From Okibacterium fritillariae (lineage in GTDB: Bacteria; Actinomycetota; Actinomycetes; Actinomycetales; Microbacteriaceae): a DNA stretch of 64,000 nucleotides. Positions 25,139 to 34,006 of this stretch are shown one piece after another. The stretch covers positions 434,001 through 498,000 of the forward strand of contig NZ_FUZP01000001.1 in assembly GCF_900167575.1 (NCBI RefSeq), read 5' to 3'. A program made the translations under genes and the position numbers. The notes under the pieces are model-generated. The model worked only from the letters and a program-made list of their open reading frames with translations. It was not told the DNA's origin and ran no database searches. Positions within the stretch are counted from its first letter, which is position 1. Every line of letters begins with the position of its first letter.

Positions 25139-26518
25139 ATGAGTGTTCTCGTCTCGCGCCTGGCCGAATGGATTGCTGACCAACGTTGGTATGCGACCAA
25201 GGGCCGGCAGCCCCGCATCCGTGTGATCGGAGCCCTCGAGGGCGCCGTTCCCGCTGGCCACCCGCACGCCGAGGGCGCCACCGTCGTCAGCTACCTCCTC
25301 ATCGACGAGGCGCACGAGAAGCCGGTTCTCTACCAGGTGCCCGTCGTCCACCGCGATGCTCCGCTCGAGGGTGGCGAGACCTTCCTGATCGGCGAGGTCG
25401 ACGGTCGGCACCTCTATGACGGCCCCCATGACCCGGCCTACGCGGCCTCCCTGCTGCACCAGATCACGCACGCGCTCGAGAGCTCGGGCGAGGGTGCCAC
25501 GGCATCTGGCCACGCGCTTCTCGACCCCGGGGTGCGCGTCGATTCCCGCGTCCTGCGCGGCGAGCAGTCCAACACGTCGATCATCTACGACGTCGAGGGC
25601 GGCCCGGTGCCCCACGTCATCGCCAAGGTCTTCCGCGTGCTGCACCACGGCGAGAACCCGGATGTCACCACGCAGGCGGCTCTCACGAGTGGCGGGTCGC
25701 GTCGCGTGCCCACCTCCTTCGGCTCGCTGACGGCCACCTGGCCCGACCCGGGTCGCGAGAGCGGCACGGCCACCGGACACCTCGCGTTCGTGCAGGAGTT
25801 CCTGCCGGGCCTCGAGGATGCCTGGCGCGTCGCCCTGCGTGCCGCCGAGGCCGGTGAGGACTTCTCCGAGCAGGCATTCGAGCTCGGCCGCACGGTCGCC
25901 GAGGTGCACCAGGTCCTGGCCGAAACACTCGACACGGTCGAGGCGGGTCCCGACGAGATCGCCGGCGCCCTCGAGAGCATGCGGCGGCGGGTGCGTATCG
26001 CGTCGGCCGAAGCTCCCGCGGTCGCCCCGTTCGGCGAGCGCATCCTGGCGCTCTACGACCGCACGGCGCATGTCGAGTGGCCGCGGCTGCAGCGCATCCA
26101 CGGCGATCTGCACCTCGGTCAGGCTCTGTACTCGCCCGAGCGCGGGTGGGTGCTGCTCGATTTCGAGGGCGAGCCGCTGCGGCCCATGCCCGAGCGGTCG
26201 CGGCCCGACGTCACGCTGCGTGATGTCGCGGGCATGCTGCGCTCGTTCGACTATGTGGCGGGTTCGCTCGCGCACAGTGAACCGCCCGTGGATGCATCCG
26301 CCTGGGCGTCCACGGCCCGCCGATCGTTCGTCGACGGCTACATCGCCGCCTCGGGCACGGATGTCCGCGCACAACGCGCTCTTCTCGACGCGTTCGAGAT
26401 CGACAAGGCCGTCTACGAGGCGGTATACGAGGCGCGCAACCGCCCCGATTGGGTGAGCATTCCGACGTCGGCCGTCGAACGCCTCGTCGCACGTTCCGCT
26501 CCGCCCGTCACCGCCTAG
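25139..26518 (+). CDS. Maltokinase-like sugar kinase (aminoglycoside phosphotransferase fold)
   Basis: 459 residues. The N-terminal cap begins WIADQRWYATKGRQPRI, as in maltokinases (Mak). The kinase lobe has the catalytic loop RIHGDLHLGQALYS near residue 319 and the metal-binding LLDFEGEPLRP near residue 340. Mak makes maltose 1-phosphate for the GlgE glucan pathway, but glgE, treS and glgB are not present nearby. Actinobacterial glucosamine kinases share this fold, so that activity is an alternative. TAGTGT lies 6 bases before the ATG (leaderless). Confidence 0.82.
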   Translation: MSVLVSRLAEWIADQRWYATKGRQPRIRVIGALEGAVPAGHPHAEGATVVSYLLIDEAHEKPVLYQVPVVHRDAPLEGGETFLIGEVDGRHLYDGPHDPAYAASLLHQITHALESSGEGATASGHALLDPGVRVDSRVLRGEQSNTSIIYDVEGGPVPHVIAKVFRVLHHGENPDVTTQAALTSGGSRRVPTSFGSLTATWPDPGRESGTATGHLAFVQEFLPGLEDAWRVALRAAEAGEDFSEQAFELGRTVAEVHQVLAETLDTVEAGPDEIAGALESMRRRVRIASAEAPAVAPFGERILALYDRTAHVEWPRLQRIHGDLHLGQALYSPERGWVLLDFEGEPLRPMPERSRPDVTLRDVAGMLRSFDYVAGSLAHSEPPVDASAWASTARRSFVDGYIAASGTDVRAQRALLDAFEIDKAVYEAVYEARNRPDWVSIPTSAVERLVARSAPPVTA

Positions 26519-26552
26519 GTCGCGGCGGATCCGAGCCGCGCTCGGCCGTGCG

Positions 26553-26613
26553 GTGTCGTGCTCAGCGGTGCCGTGTCGTGTCGTGCTCAGCGGTGCCGTG
26601 TCGTGCTCGGCGG
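26553..26613. repeat. Short tandem repeat over the end of the AraC gene
   Basis: GTGTCGTGCTCAGCGGTGCC occurs at 26553 and 26578, and a shorter GTGTCGTGCTCGGCGG copy at 26598. The stop of the minus-strand AraC gene lies inside the second unit. Confidence 0.75.
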
Positions 26614-27531
26614 CTCGCCGAAACGCTCGCGGTATTGGGCGGCGAATCGCCCGAGGTGCACGAACCCCCAGGTGTGTGCGACCGAGGACACCGTGCCTTC
26701 GTCGTCGCGTTCGAGCGCGCGCAATTCCTTGCGCACGGCCTCCAGCCGCACCATCCTGAGGTAGGTCAGCGGCGACATGTCGAAGGTGCGGCGGAATGCC
26801 GCCTGAATACCGCGAACGCTCAGCCCCGAGGCTTCGGCGATTCCCCGGATGTCGACCACGGCGTGCGCATTGTCTTCGATGTACTGCACGGCACGTCGCA
26901 CCGATGCGGGTGCCGCTCCGACATCCGGTTGGCGAGGTCCGTCCATCGTGTTGTTCGGGAAGGTGCGCAGCAGCGCCAAGATGAGCGTGCGGCGGGCTTC
27001 CTCCCGCACGAGCGGGTTGGCCATGAATTCGGGATTGCTGAGCACATCGCGATTGGCGTGCTGCACGGCGGCCTGCCAGACGTTGGCGCTCTCCGTGTCG
27101 ATCGGGTTGTTGCCGGTGAAGGCGAAGCGGGGTCCGGCACCCAGCAGGCGGGCGATCTCGATGACTTCTTCGGGGGCGATCGTGACGAGACCCAGATGCA
27201 GATCGTGCCAGGTGTGCTCGACCTCCCGGTGCGGGTAGAGCACGGGGGTGCGCACGTCGAGGTTCTGTTGCCCGGCGGTCAGACTCCAGCGCCCGCCCAG
27301 CAGGTGCCCGACGACGAAGCGCGGCGTGACATCCATCGTCGCGGTCGCGCGCGCCTGGAATGTGAGGCGTTCGATGGTGAAATTGTCGTCGCCCAGAGCG
27401 GTGTGTTCGAATCCGAAGGCGCGGGGGTCGGCCGCTTGAATGCGGAACCGGGAGTACCGTTTGGTGAGGTGAGCGGACGCCTCATCGGGACTTGCGGTTT
27501 TGAACCGGAAATTGACCACCCTTCGGTCCAT
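26587..27531 (-). CDS. AraC-family transcriptional regulator
   Basis: 314 residues. The C-terminal 100 residues hold two helix-turn-helix units: VVDIRGIAEASGLSVRGIQA and TWGFVHLGRFAAQYRERFG, with the conserved FRRTFDMSPLTYLRMVRLE between them. The N-terminal 200 residues are an AraC-binding-like sensor domain of unknown ligand. TAATTT lies 6 bases before the ATG, so the mRNA is probably leaderless. It is convergent with the maltokinase-like gene; its target genes are not evident. Confidence 0.9.
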   Translation of the reverse strand: MDRRVVNFRFKTASPDEASAHLTKRYSRFRIQAADPRAFGFEHTALGDDNFTIERLTFQARATATMDVTPRFVVGHLLGGRWSLTAGQQNLDVRTPVLYPHREVEHTWHDLHLGLVTIAPEEVIEIARLLGAGPRFAFTGNNPIDTESANVWQAAVQHANRDVLSNPEFMANPLVREEARRTLILALLRTFPNNTMDGPRQPDVGAAPASVRRAVQYIEDNAHAVVDIRGIAEASGLSVRGIQAAFRRTFDMSPLTYLRMVRLEAVRKELRALERDDEGTVSSVAHTWGFVHLGRFAAQYRERFGEPPSTTRHR

Positions 27532-27704
27532 TCGGCCAAATTATCCGGTCGTTCTCGCCTGGGAAAGCAAGTTATCCCCAAAGCGCAGGGCCGCAAGCGT
27601 GGCCTGTCGGGCCCGATTCCCGGGCGTTCGGATGCCGAACGAGCGTCGCGCAGTCGTGCGTCGTCGGAACGGCCGAACGAATCCTGCCGGTGGGGCCGGG
27701 CCGT

Positions 27705-28790
27705 CTAGAGGGCCGGCCAGGTGGTGCAGCGCTCGGCGGTGTACCCGGGCGTGCCGGGACCGCGCAACGCCCGATCGCGCAGGAGGGTGCTGCTGGGCCG
27801 TCGAGGGTCGTTGCAGACGAGGGCGAAGTCGGCGGTGCGGTCGGTGTATTCGAGCCCGATCACCCGCGTGCCGTAGACGTCGGTGAAGGCCGAGCAGTTC
27901 TGGTCGGCGATGCAGTCTTCGGCGACCGCGAAGTCGAATCCGATCTCGTCCGATCCGGCCCAGCCCAGCTCGGGCGTGTTCTTCTGACCGATGGGCATGC
28001 CGAGCGCATGCGCTTTGGCGGTCAGGAGCGCCGCGAACGCCGACGCTGCGCCGAGGTCGAACGCCCCGCCCGACCGCGTGTAGGAGTCGAGGTTGTCGAG
28101 TTCGACGGCCTGGAACCCTCGGGCCACGCAGGCGCGCAGCTCACGGGTCTGGATTTCTGCGATGCGTCCCCGCTTGGCGGAGGTCGAGATGTCGAGGATG
28201 TATTCACCCGGCGCATCGGGATCAGCGAGTGGTGCACCCGAGGCATCCCACAGCAGGAGGTCGCGGTTGTTGCTCAACCAGAAGTCGACGTCGGCGCGCT
28301 GGGTCTGGAACGCGTTGACGGCGCACACGTTGTAGAGCCCGTGCTCGGGGAACGCGGTGGCGGTGCGCACGACGAGGTTCACTCCCGGGGCGGGGTCATA
28401 GGTGACGCCGACCTGGTAGTCGGCGACGGGCGACTCGGGGAACGGTGTGATGCCGGCGGCCAGGGCTTCGTCGGATTCGGAGGCCGGTCGGGCGGCTGTC
28501 GGGCTCGGGGTCGGACCCGTGCCACCCGCCGCGAGGGGCTCGTTTCCGGCTCCGGACGCGGCTGGCCGGCCGGAGGTGCCGTCGGCCTCGGGACCGTCGT
28601 CGAGCGCACCGGGCCCCGGGGCGGCCTGCGCGGTAGCGCTCACGCTCGGGGTGCCGCTCGACGTCGCGAGCTGGCTGGCCGACGGAGCGACATGGGTCGT
28701 GGCGAATCCCGCGAGGGCGATGGCGGCGACCGCTCCGATGACCAGGGCGGTGCCGAGGCGGGGGGAGAGGGGGCGGCGGATGCGGGGCAC
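27705..28790 (-). CDS. Secreted GH114 (endo-alpha-1,4-polygalactosaminidase-like) protein
   Basis: 361 residues. An uncleaved anchor or signal segment (LGTALVIGAVAAIALAGF) is followed by an Ala/Pro/Ser linker of about 70 residues and then the GH114 domain: ADYQVGVTYDPAPGVNLVVR, LLLWDASG, ILDIS, GFQAVELDNLDSYTRSGG with the acidic residues of the active site, and GQKNTPELG. Family members cut galactosamine-containing exopolysaccharides such as Pel-type or fungal galactosaminogalactan. The start is a GTG 6 bases after TACTTT. Confidence 0.88.
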   Translation of the reverse strand: MPRIRRPLSPRLGTALVIGAVAAIALAGFATTHVAPSASQLATSSGTPSVSATAQAAPGPGALDDGPEADGTSGRPAASGAGNEPLAAGGTGPTPSPTAARPASESDEALAAGITPFPESPVADYQVGVTYDPAPGVNLVVRTATAFPEHGLYNVCAVNAFQTQRADVDFWLSNNRDLLLWDASGAPLADPDAPGEYILDISTSAKRGRIAEIQTRELRACVARGFQAVELDNLDSYTRSGGAFDLGAASAFAALLTAKAHALGMPIGQKNTPELGWAGSDEIGFDFAVAEDCIADQNCSAFTDVYGTRVIGLEYTDRTADFALVCNDPRRPSSTLLRDRALRGPGTPGYTAERCTTWPAL

Positions 28791-28943
28791 GTCAGGAAAG
28801 TAACAGCCGAAACTGGACCCGGCGGGGACTCTGCTGTCAGAAAGGGCGAGGGTTATGGATTCGTGATCGCCTTGTCACCGTCCGTTCAGTTTCGCGCCGC
28901 TGACCGTTCCGATGCAGTGCGCCCGGACGCCAGCGACCGTTCG

Positions 28944-30272
28944 TCAGACGCCCGTGCGCATCCATCCGTCGCCGCGCGCTCGCGCCCACAGGGTGACTCC
29001 GCGGGCGCCGAGGTAACCGAACATGAAGGCGGCCGTCAGTGTGGCGAGCCCGCCCGCGCCCGTGCCACCCCAGGCTCCGGCCGCGAGGGCGAGCGGCACG
29101 AACACGGCCAGGTTGATGAGCCCGGTGAGGGCGAGGTAGCGCGCATCGCCCGCGCCGATGAGCACGCCGTCGAGCACGAAGACGACGCCGCCGAGCGGTG
29201 CGGCCACCCCCGTGATGATCAGGCTGAGCTGGATGAGCTGGGCGAGACGTGGATCACCCGTGAACAGCAGGCCGATGGCCCCGCTCAGAAGCGCCACGAG
29301 GAGCCCGAGCACGACACCGGAGAGCAGGCCCCACTGCAGGCAGCGTTTCAGCACCTGTTTCACGCCCGCGACATCGGCCGCGCCAAGCCCCTTTCCAATC
29401 AACGCCTGCGCGGCGATGGCCAGAGCGTCGAGCGCGAACGCGAGGGTGGCGAAGACGGTCATGACCACCTGGAAACCCGCTAGCTCGTTGGTGCCGAGAG
29501 ATGTGGCGATGGCCACGGCCAGCAGCATGGCGGCGCGCAGGCTTGCGGTGCGCACGAGCAGCCAGCCGCCCGACTTCGCCGAGCCGCCGATGCCACCGAG
29601 GTGGGGGCGGACACGCGCCCGCGTGCGTCGGGCGTGTCGACCGACGACCACTGCGTAGGCGATGAACATGCCCCACTGCGCGATCACGGTGCCGACGGCC
29701 GAACCCGCGATGCCCCACCCCGCTCCATAGATCAGCAGGAAGTTGAGCGCGATATTGGCCCCGAAACCGGCGCCCGCGACCACGAGGGGCGTCGTGGTGT
29801 CTTGCAACCCCCGCAGGAGCCCCGTGCCGGCGAAAATGGCGAGCATGGCCGGAATGCCGAGCATCGAGATGGCGAGGTAGGTGTGGGCCTGCTCGGCCAC
29901 CTCGGGCGACGCGCCGAACAACGACACGACGGATGGTGTGAATATGACCCCGGCGATCGTGAGCGCTACTCCGAGCAGCAGTGCCAGCCACATGCCGTCG
30001 ATGCCCACCGATACGGCGCCGCGCTCGTCTCCGGCACCCCATCGCCTCGCGGCGGCCGGGGTTGTGGCATAGGCCAGGAACACCATGAGCCCGATGATCG
30101 TCTGCAGCACGGCGCTGGCGATGCCGAGGCCCGCGAGCGGTTCGACGCCGAGGTGCCCGACCATGGCCGAATCGGCCAGAAGGAAGAGCGGCTCGGCAAT
30201 GAGCGCCCCCAGCGCGGGCACGGCCAGGCGCACGATCTGGCGATCGACCGTGGGGGGCGCAGGCGTGCTCAT
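28944..30272 (-). CDS. MATE-family efflux transporter
   Basis: 442 residues with about 12 hydrophobic segments in two similar halves, starting IVRLAVPALGALIAEPLFLLADSAMVG, the usual N-terminal MATE segment truncated to its core VPALGALIAEPLFLLADSA. It is nearest the DinF-like branch. It uses a sodium or proton gradient to export cationic compounds. TAGGGT lies 6 bases before the ATG (minus strand), and the divergent pepO-like gene shows the same geometry on the other strand. Confidence 0.92.
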   Translation of the reverse strand: MSTPAPPTVDRQIVRLAVPALGALIAEPLFLLADSAMVGHLGVEPLAGLGIASAVLQTIIGLMVFLAYATTPAAARRWGAGDERGAVSVGIDGMWLALLLGVALTIAGVIFTPSVVSLFGASPEVAEQAHTYLAISMLGIPAMLAIFAGTGLLRGLQDTTTPLVVAGAGFGANIALNFLLIYGAGWGIAGSAVGTVIAQWGMFIAYAVVVGRHARRTRARVRPHLGGIGGSAKSGGWLLVRTASLRAAMLLAVAIATSLGTNELAGFQVVMTVFATLAFALDALAIAAQALIGKGLGAADVAGVKQVLKRCLQWGLLSGVVLGLLVALLSGAIGLLFTGDPRLAQLIQLSLIITGVAAPLGGVVFVLDGVLIGAGDARYLALTGLINLAVFVPLALAAGAWGGTGAGGLATLTAAFMFGYLGARGVTLWARARGDGWMRTGV

Positions 30273-30360
30273 GTTCCGACCCTAGCGGGGGCCACCGACG
30301 GCCACCGACGGCGCTGATTCGACCCTGCCGAGCGTCGGTGCAGACGTCTAGGGTGGAGGG

Positions 30361-32367
30361 ATGACTGACGCCCCGCTCTCCTCCGGCATCGCCCTCGACG
30401 AACTCGATCCCGCGGTCCGCCCGCACGACGACCTCTTCCGCCACGTCAACGGAAAATGGATCGACCGCACCGAGATTCCGGGCGACAAGGCGCGGTGGGG
30501 TTCGTTCCACCAGCTGGCCGAGGCAGCCGAGAAGAACGTCCAGCAGATCATCTTCGACGCGCAAGATGCCGCCGAGGGCACGGTCGAGCGCAAGATCGGC
30601 GACCTCTATACGAGCTTCATGAACGACGAGGCCATCGAGCGGCTGGGCATCGAGCCTGTGCTCGAGCATCTGGCCCAGGCATCCGCCGTCGATTCGGTGC
30701 CGGCATTGCTGCGCACCATCGGCGAGTTGCAGCGGCAGGGCATCGGCGGCGTTTTCCAGCCCTTCGTCGACAACGACCCGGGCAACCCCGAGCGCTACCT
30801 CGTGTTCCTCGAGCAGGGCGGCATCACGCTGCCCGACGAGAGCTACTTCCGCGACGAGAAGTTCGAGGCCGTGCGCGCGGCCTACCTCGCCCATCTGCAG
30901 ACCATGTTCGAGCTCGCCGCCGAGGCCGGTGCGCCGGCCGCCGACGACGATGCGGCGGCGCGCGCCCACCGCGTGTTCCAGCTCGAGACCGACATCGCGG
31001 CCCTGCACTGGGACAACGTGAAGACGCGTGACAGTCAGGCCACCTATAACCTGCGCAGCTGGGATGAGTTCGCGGCCGCCGTCGGCGGTTCCGATGCCGC
31101 CCCGTCGCTCGATCTCGAGGTGTGGCGCTCGGCCCTCCTCGGCGAGCACGAGCACGCCTTCGCCGAGGTCGTCGTGCGCGAGCCCAGCTTCTTCGAGCAG
31201 GTCGGCGGCCTCTTCACCGACGACCGCCTGCCCGCATGGCGCGACTGGCTGGCCTGGAAGATCGTGCACTCCGCCGCCCCCTACCTGCCGGCCGCGTTCG
31301 TCGAGGCCAACTTCGACTTCTACGCCCGCACGCTCACCGGCACACCCGATATGCGCGACCGATGGAAGCGCGCCGTCTCCCTCGTCGAGGGTGGTCTCGG
31401 CGAGGCCGTCGGCCAGGTCTACGTCGCCCGCCACTTCCCGCCGCAGGCCAAAGACAGCATGGATGTCTTGGTCGCCAATCTGGTCGAGGCCTACCGCCAG
31501 TCCATCGAGGCCCTCGACTGGATGAGCGAGGAGACCCGCCTGAAGGCACTCGACAAGCTGTCGAAGTTCACGCCCAAGATCGGTTTCCCCGAGAAATGGC
31601 GCGACTACTCCGAGCTCGTCATCGAGCCAGACGACCTGTTCGGCAACGTGCGCCGGTCGAACCTCTTCGATCTCAACCGCGAGCTCGGCAAGATCGGCCA
31701 GCCGCTCGACCGCGACGAGTGGTTCATGACGCCGCAGACCATCAACGCCTACTACAACCCCGGCTTCAACGAGATCGTCTTCCCGGCCGCCATCCTGCAG
31801 TACCCGTTCTTCGACGAGACGCGCGACGCGGCCGCCAACTACGGCGCCATCGGTGCCGTCATCGGCCACGAGATCGGTCACGGTTTCGACGATCAGGGTT
31901 CGCAGTACGACGGTGACGGCCGCCTCACCAATTGGTGGACGGATGCCGATCGCCAGGCTTTCGAGCAGCGCACGGCGTCGCTCATCGCCCAGTTCGACGC
32001 ACTTGCGCCCGCCCAGGTTCCCGACCAGCACGTCAACGGGTCTCTCACCATCGGCGAGAACATCGGCGACCTCGGTGGACTGGCCATCGCGTGGAAGGCC
32101 TACGTCATCTCGCTCGGCGGCGCCGAGCCGCCCGTCATCGATGGGTTCACCGGGGCCGAGCGCTTCTTCCTGTCGTGGGCGCAGGCGTGGCAGCAGAAGG
32201 GGCGCGACGCCGAGGTCATCCGCCTCTTGTCGATCGACCCGCACTCGCCCAACGAGTTCCGCTGCAACCAAATTGTCAGAAACATCGACGAGTTCTACGC
32301 TACTTTTGGCGTCACCGAAAAAGACGCCCTCTGGCTGCCGCCCGAGCAGCGCGTCTCCATCTGGTAG
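30361..32367 (+). CDS. M13-family zinc metallopeptidase (PepO/neprilysin-like)
   Basis: 668 residues, normal for bacterial M13 enzymes. Zinc motif VIGHEIGHGFDDQGSQYDGD is near residue 500, the third ligand is in ENIGDLGGLAIAW near residue 565, and the C-terminal CNQIVRNIDEFYATF block is typical. The substrate-binding NAYYNP motif is present near residue 462. No signal peptide is visible, so it is probably cytoplasmic and degrades short peptides. TAGGGT ends 6 bases before the ATG, so the mRNA is probably leaderless. Confidence 0.95.
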   Translation: MTDAPLSSGIALDELDPAVRPHDDLFRHVNGKWIDRTEIPGDKARWGSFHQLAEAAEKNVQQIIFDAQDAAEGTVERKIGDLYTSFMNDEAIERLGIEPVLEHLAQASAVDSVPALLRTIGELQRQGIGGVFQPFVDNDPGNPERYLVFLEQGGITLPDESYFRDEKFEAVRAAYLAHLQTMFELAAEAGAPAADDDAAARAHRVFQLETDIAALHWDNVKTRDSQATYNLRSWDEFAAAVGGSDAAPSLDLEVWRSALLGEHEHAFAEVVVREPSFFEQVGGLFTDDRLPAWRDWLAWKIVHSAAPYLPAAFVEANFDFYARTLTGTPDMRDRWKRAVSLVEGGLGEAVGQVYVARHFPPQAKDSMDVLVANLVEAYRQSIEALDWMSEETRLKALDKLSKFTPKIGFPEKWRDYSELVIEPDDLFGNVRRSNLFDLNRELGKIGQPLDRDEWFMTPQTINAYYNPGFNEIVFPAAILQYPFFDETRDAAANYGAIGAVIGHEIGHGFDDQGSQYDGDGRLTNWWTDADRQAFEQRTASLIAQFDALAPAQVPDQHVNGSLTIGENIGDLGGLAIAWKAYVISLGGAEPPVIDGFTGAERFFLSWAQAWQQKGRDAEVIRLLSIDPHSPNEFRCNQIVRNIDEFYATFGVTEKDALWLPPEQRVSIW

Positions 32368-32380
32368 CCGAAAGAGTTTC

Positions 32381-33292
32381 GTGACGTCAACGCCTCCGCC
32401 TTCCCACGGTCGTGCCCGCCGACGACAGCGGCCACGTGCTCGCCACCGCTCGGTCGAGCACGCCGAGAGCTTCTCGCGCAGTCTCAAGGCGCTCGATTTC
32501 CTCGCGCGCAACGGCGTGCAGGTGTCGGCGCGCGTCAGCGACCTCACGACGGGCGAAGAGCTGTTATCGGTTGACGACTACGTCATCATGCCCACGGCAG
32601 GCATCGGCACCACGCTGCTGCTGGTCGATGTGGCCGCTAAGTTGAACGACACCGAATTCGCGGCGCTCACCATCCTCGATCGCGAGTCGACCGACTTCGT
32701 GTCACAGAGCGGCATCTGGCAACACCTGCAGGCGCCCTCGCTGCCCGTCGCCGATGTGGCCGCGCTCATCGGGGCCACTGGCGACAACCTCGCCACCAAC
32801 GTGCTGCTGCGCAAGGTCGGGCTCGACGCCGTGCGGGTGCGCACGGAAGACCTGGGCCTGCGGCGCATGGCGCTGCTCGACGTGGCCCGCGACAAACGCG
32901 GCCCCGACGACGCGCCGCACCTCTCGGTCGGCTCGATGAAAGAGGTCAACTGGCTCTTCGCGTCACTCGCGCGCGGCACGATCGTCGACCAGGCCACCAG
33001 CCAGCGCGTCGTCTCCTGGCTCAGCCTCGGCCACGACCTGTCGCTCGTCGCCTCCGCGTTCGGCCTCGACCCCGGTTCTCACCGCACGGGCGATCACGGG
33101 CTCCGGCTCTTCAACCGCACCGGTGTTGCCGCGGGCCTGCGCGCCGAGGCGGGTGTGCTCACGGGCACCCGGGCCGGCGTCTCCTACGCCGTCGGCGTCA
33201 CGTTCACCGACGACAGCTTGCAGGCGAGACTCGCCGTCATCGATGCGCTCCGCACCATCGGCTACGACCTCGTCGAATACGTGCAGGACTAG
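32381..33292 (+). CDS. Class A beta-lactamase-fold (serine hydrolase family) protein with substituted catalytic motifs
   Basis: 303 residues from the GTG at 32381 (GAAAGAG just upstream, 13 bases after the peptidase stop). The order of elements fits actinobacterial class A-like serine hydrolases, but each catalytic motif is altered. The SxxK position reads AGIGT (Gly74 and Thr77 for Ser and Lys), the SDN position reads GDN (Gly134), and the KTG position reads RTG (Arg246). It is therefore unlikely to hydrolyse beta-lactams or peptides and may bind a ligand or partner. The basic N-terminus (RARRRQRPRARHR) has no signal peptide. It probably shares a transcript with the M13 peptidase. Confidence 0.8.
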   Translation: MTSTPPPSHGRARRRQRPRARHRSVEHAESFSRSLKALDFLARNGVQVSARVSDLTTGEELLSVDDYVIMPTAGIGTTLLLVDVAAKLNDTEFAALTILDRESTDFVSQSGIWQHLQAPSLPVADVAALIGATGDNLATNVLLRKVGLDAVRVRTEDLGLRRMALLDVARDKRGPDDAPHLSVGSMKEVNWLFASLARGTIVDQATSQRVVSWLSLGHDLSLVASAFGLDPGSHRTGDHGLRLFNRTGVAAGLRAEAGVLTGTRAGVSYAVGVTFTDDSLQARLAVIDALRTIGYDLVEYVQD

Positions 33293-33301
33293 CGGCTCGG
33301 T

Positions 33302-34006
33302 TCACGCCTCGAAGGATTCCTTCACGGCCGCCAGGGTTTCGGGCGCCCGCAGCACCATGAAGTGGCCGTGCACCGGAACCTGCACGTTGCGCGCCTCCGA
33401 CAGCACGCTGCCATCGGGCACCTGAGCGTCGAACGTGCCGAAGACCGAGGTGATGCGCGGGTTCACCGAGGCATCTGCCCCCAGCTGCACGATGGTCTCG
33501 TCGGCCGGATCGAAAATGCGCAGGCGCGGATCGAGCATGTACTTCGCCCGCCGCGAGCCGGCGAAGGGAGTGGCAATGGCCGTCAGCTTGTCGATCCCCA
33601 GCTCGGCTCCGTGCGCCCGCAGCAGGTACTTGCCGATCAGGCCGCCTTTGCTGTGCGCCAGAATCACCCGCCCACCCGACGGCACGGGCAGCGCACGCAG
33701 GGCCCGTGTCAGGCGCGTCGCGGTCTCGGCAATCGGCAGCAGGTTATAACCGAGCCCGCCGACCGCCGCGATGCGATAGCCATCTTCGTTCAGGGCGTCG
33801 GCGATGACCCGCAAGAAGTTCCAGGTTTCATAGACGCCCGGCAGCAGCAGCACGGTCGGCTTGGACGGGTCGCCGTGCCGATACCGCTCCGGCGGGTTCG
33901 GATGCAGCGCCGCCTCGGCATGCAGTCGGGCCGACTCGATGAAGTCTGCCGTGGTCCACACGGCCTCCTGAACCAGCGACGGCCTGGCGACCGGGAAGTC
34001 GCTCAT
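33302..34006 (-). CDS. Alpha/beta hydrolase, lipase/triacylglycerol-hydrolase-like
   Basis: 234 residues. LLLPGVYETWNFLRVIADAL is the oxyanion-hole region. The usual nucleophile elbow reads VILAHSKGGLIGKYLL with Ser near residue 126, the Asp is probably in ADETIVQLGADASVN, and the His is in VPVHGHFMVL. HSKGG elbows occur in bacterial lipase-like esterases. It may act on acyl esters in the cytoplasm, as no signal peptide was seen. Its ATG overlaps the stop of the next hydrolase gene upstream (ATGA). Confidence 0.85.
   Translation of the reverse strand: MSDFPVARPSLVQEAVWTTADFIESARLHAEAALHPNPPERYRHGDPSKPTVLLLPGVYETWNFLRVIADALNEDGYRIAAVGGLGYNLLPIAETATRLTRALRALPVPSGGRVILAHSKGGLIGKYLLRAHGAELGIDKLTAIATPFAGSRRAKYMLDPRLRIFDPADETIVQLGADASVNPRITSVFGTFDAQVPDGSVLSEARNVQVPVHGHFMVLRAPETLAAVKESFEA

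Noticed and set aside
29254-32547. Open frame of 1097 codons on the minus strand
   Set aside because: It runs antisense through the M13 peptidase and its neighbours. Its protein has no domain and is a codon-bias shadow of the real genes; the peptidase and MATE frames have complete motifs.
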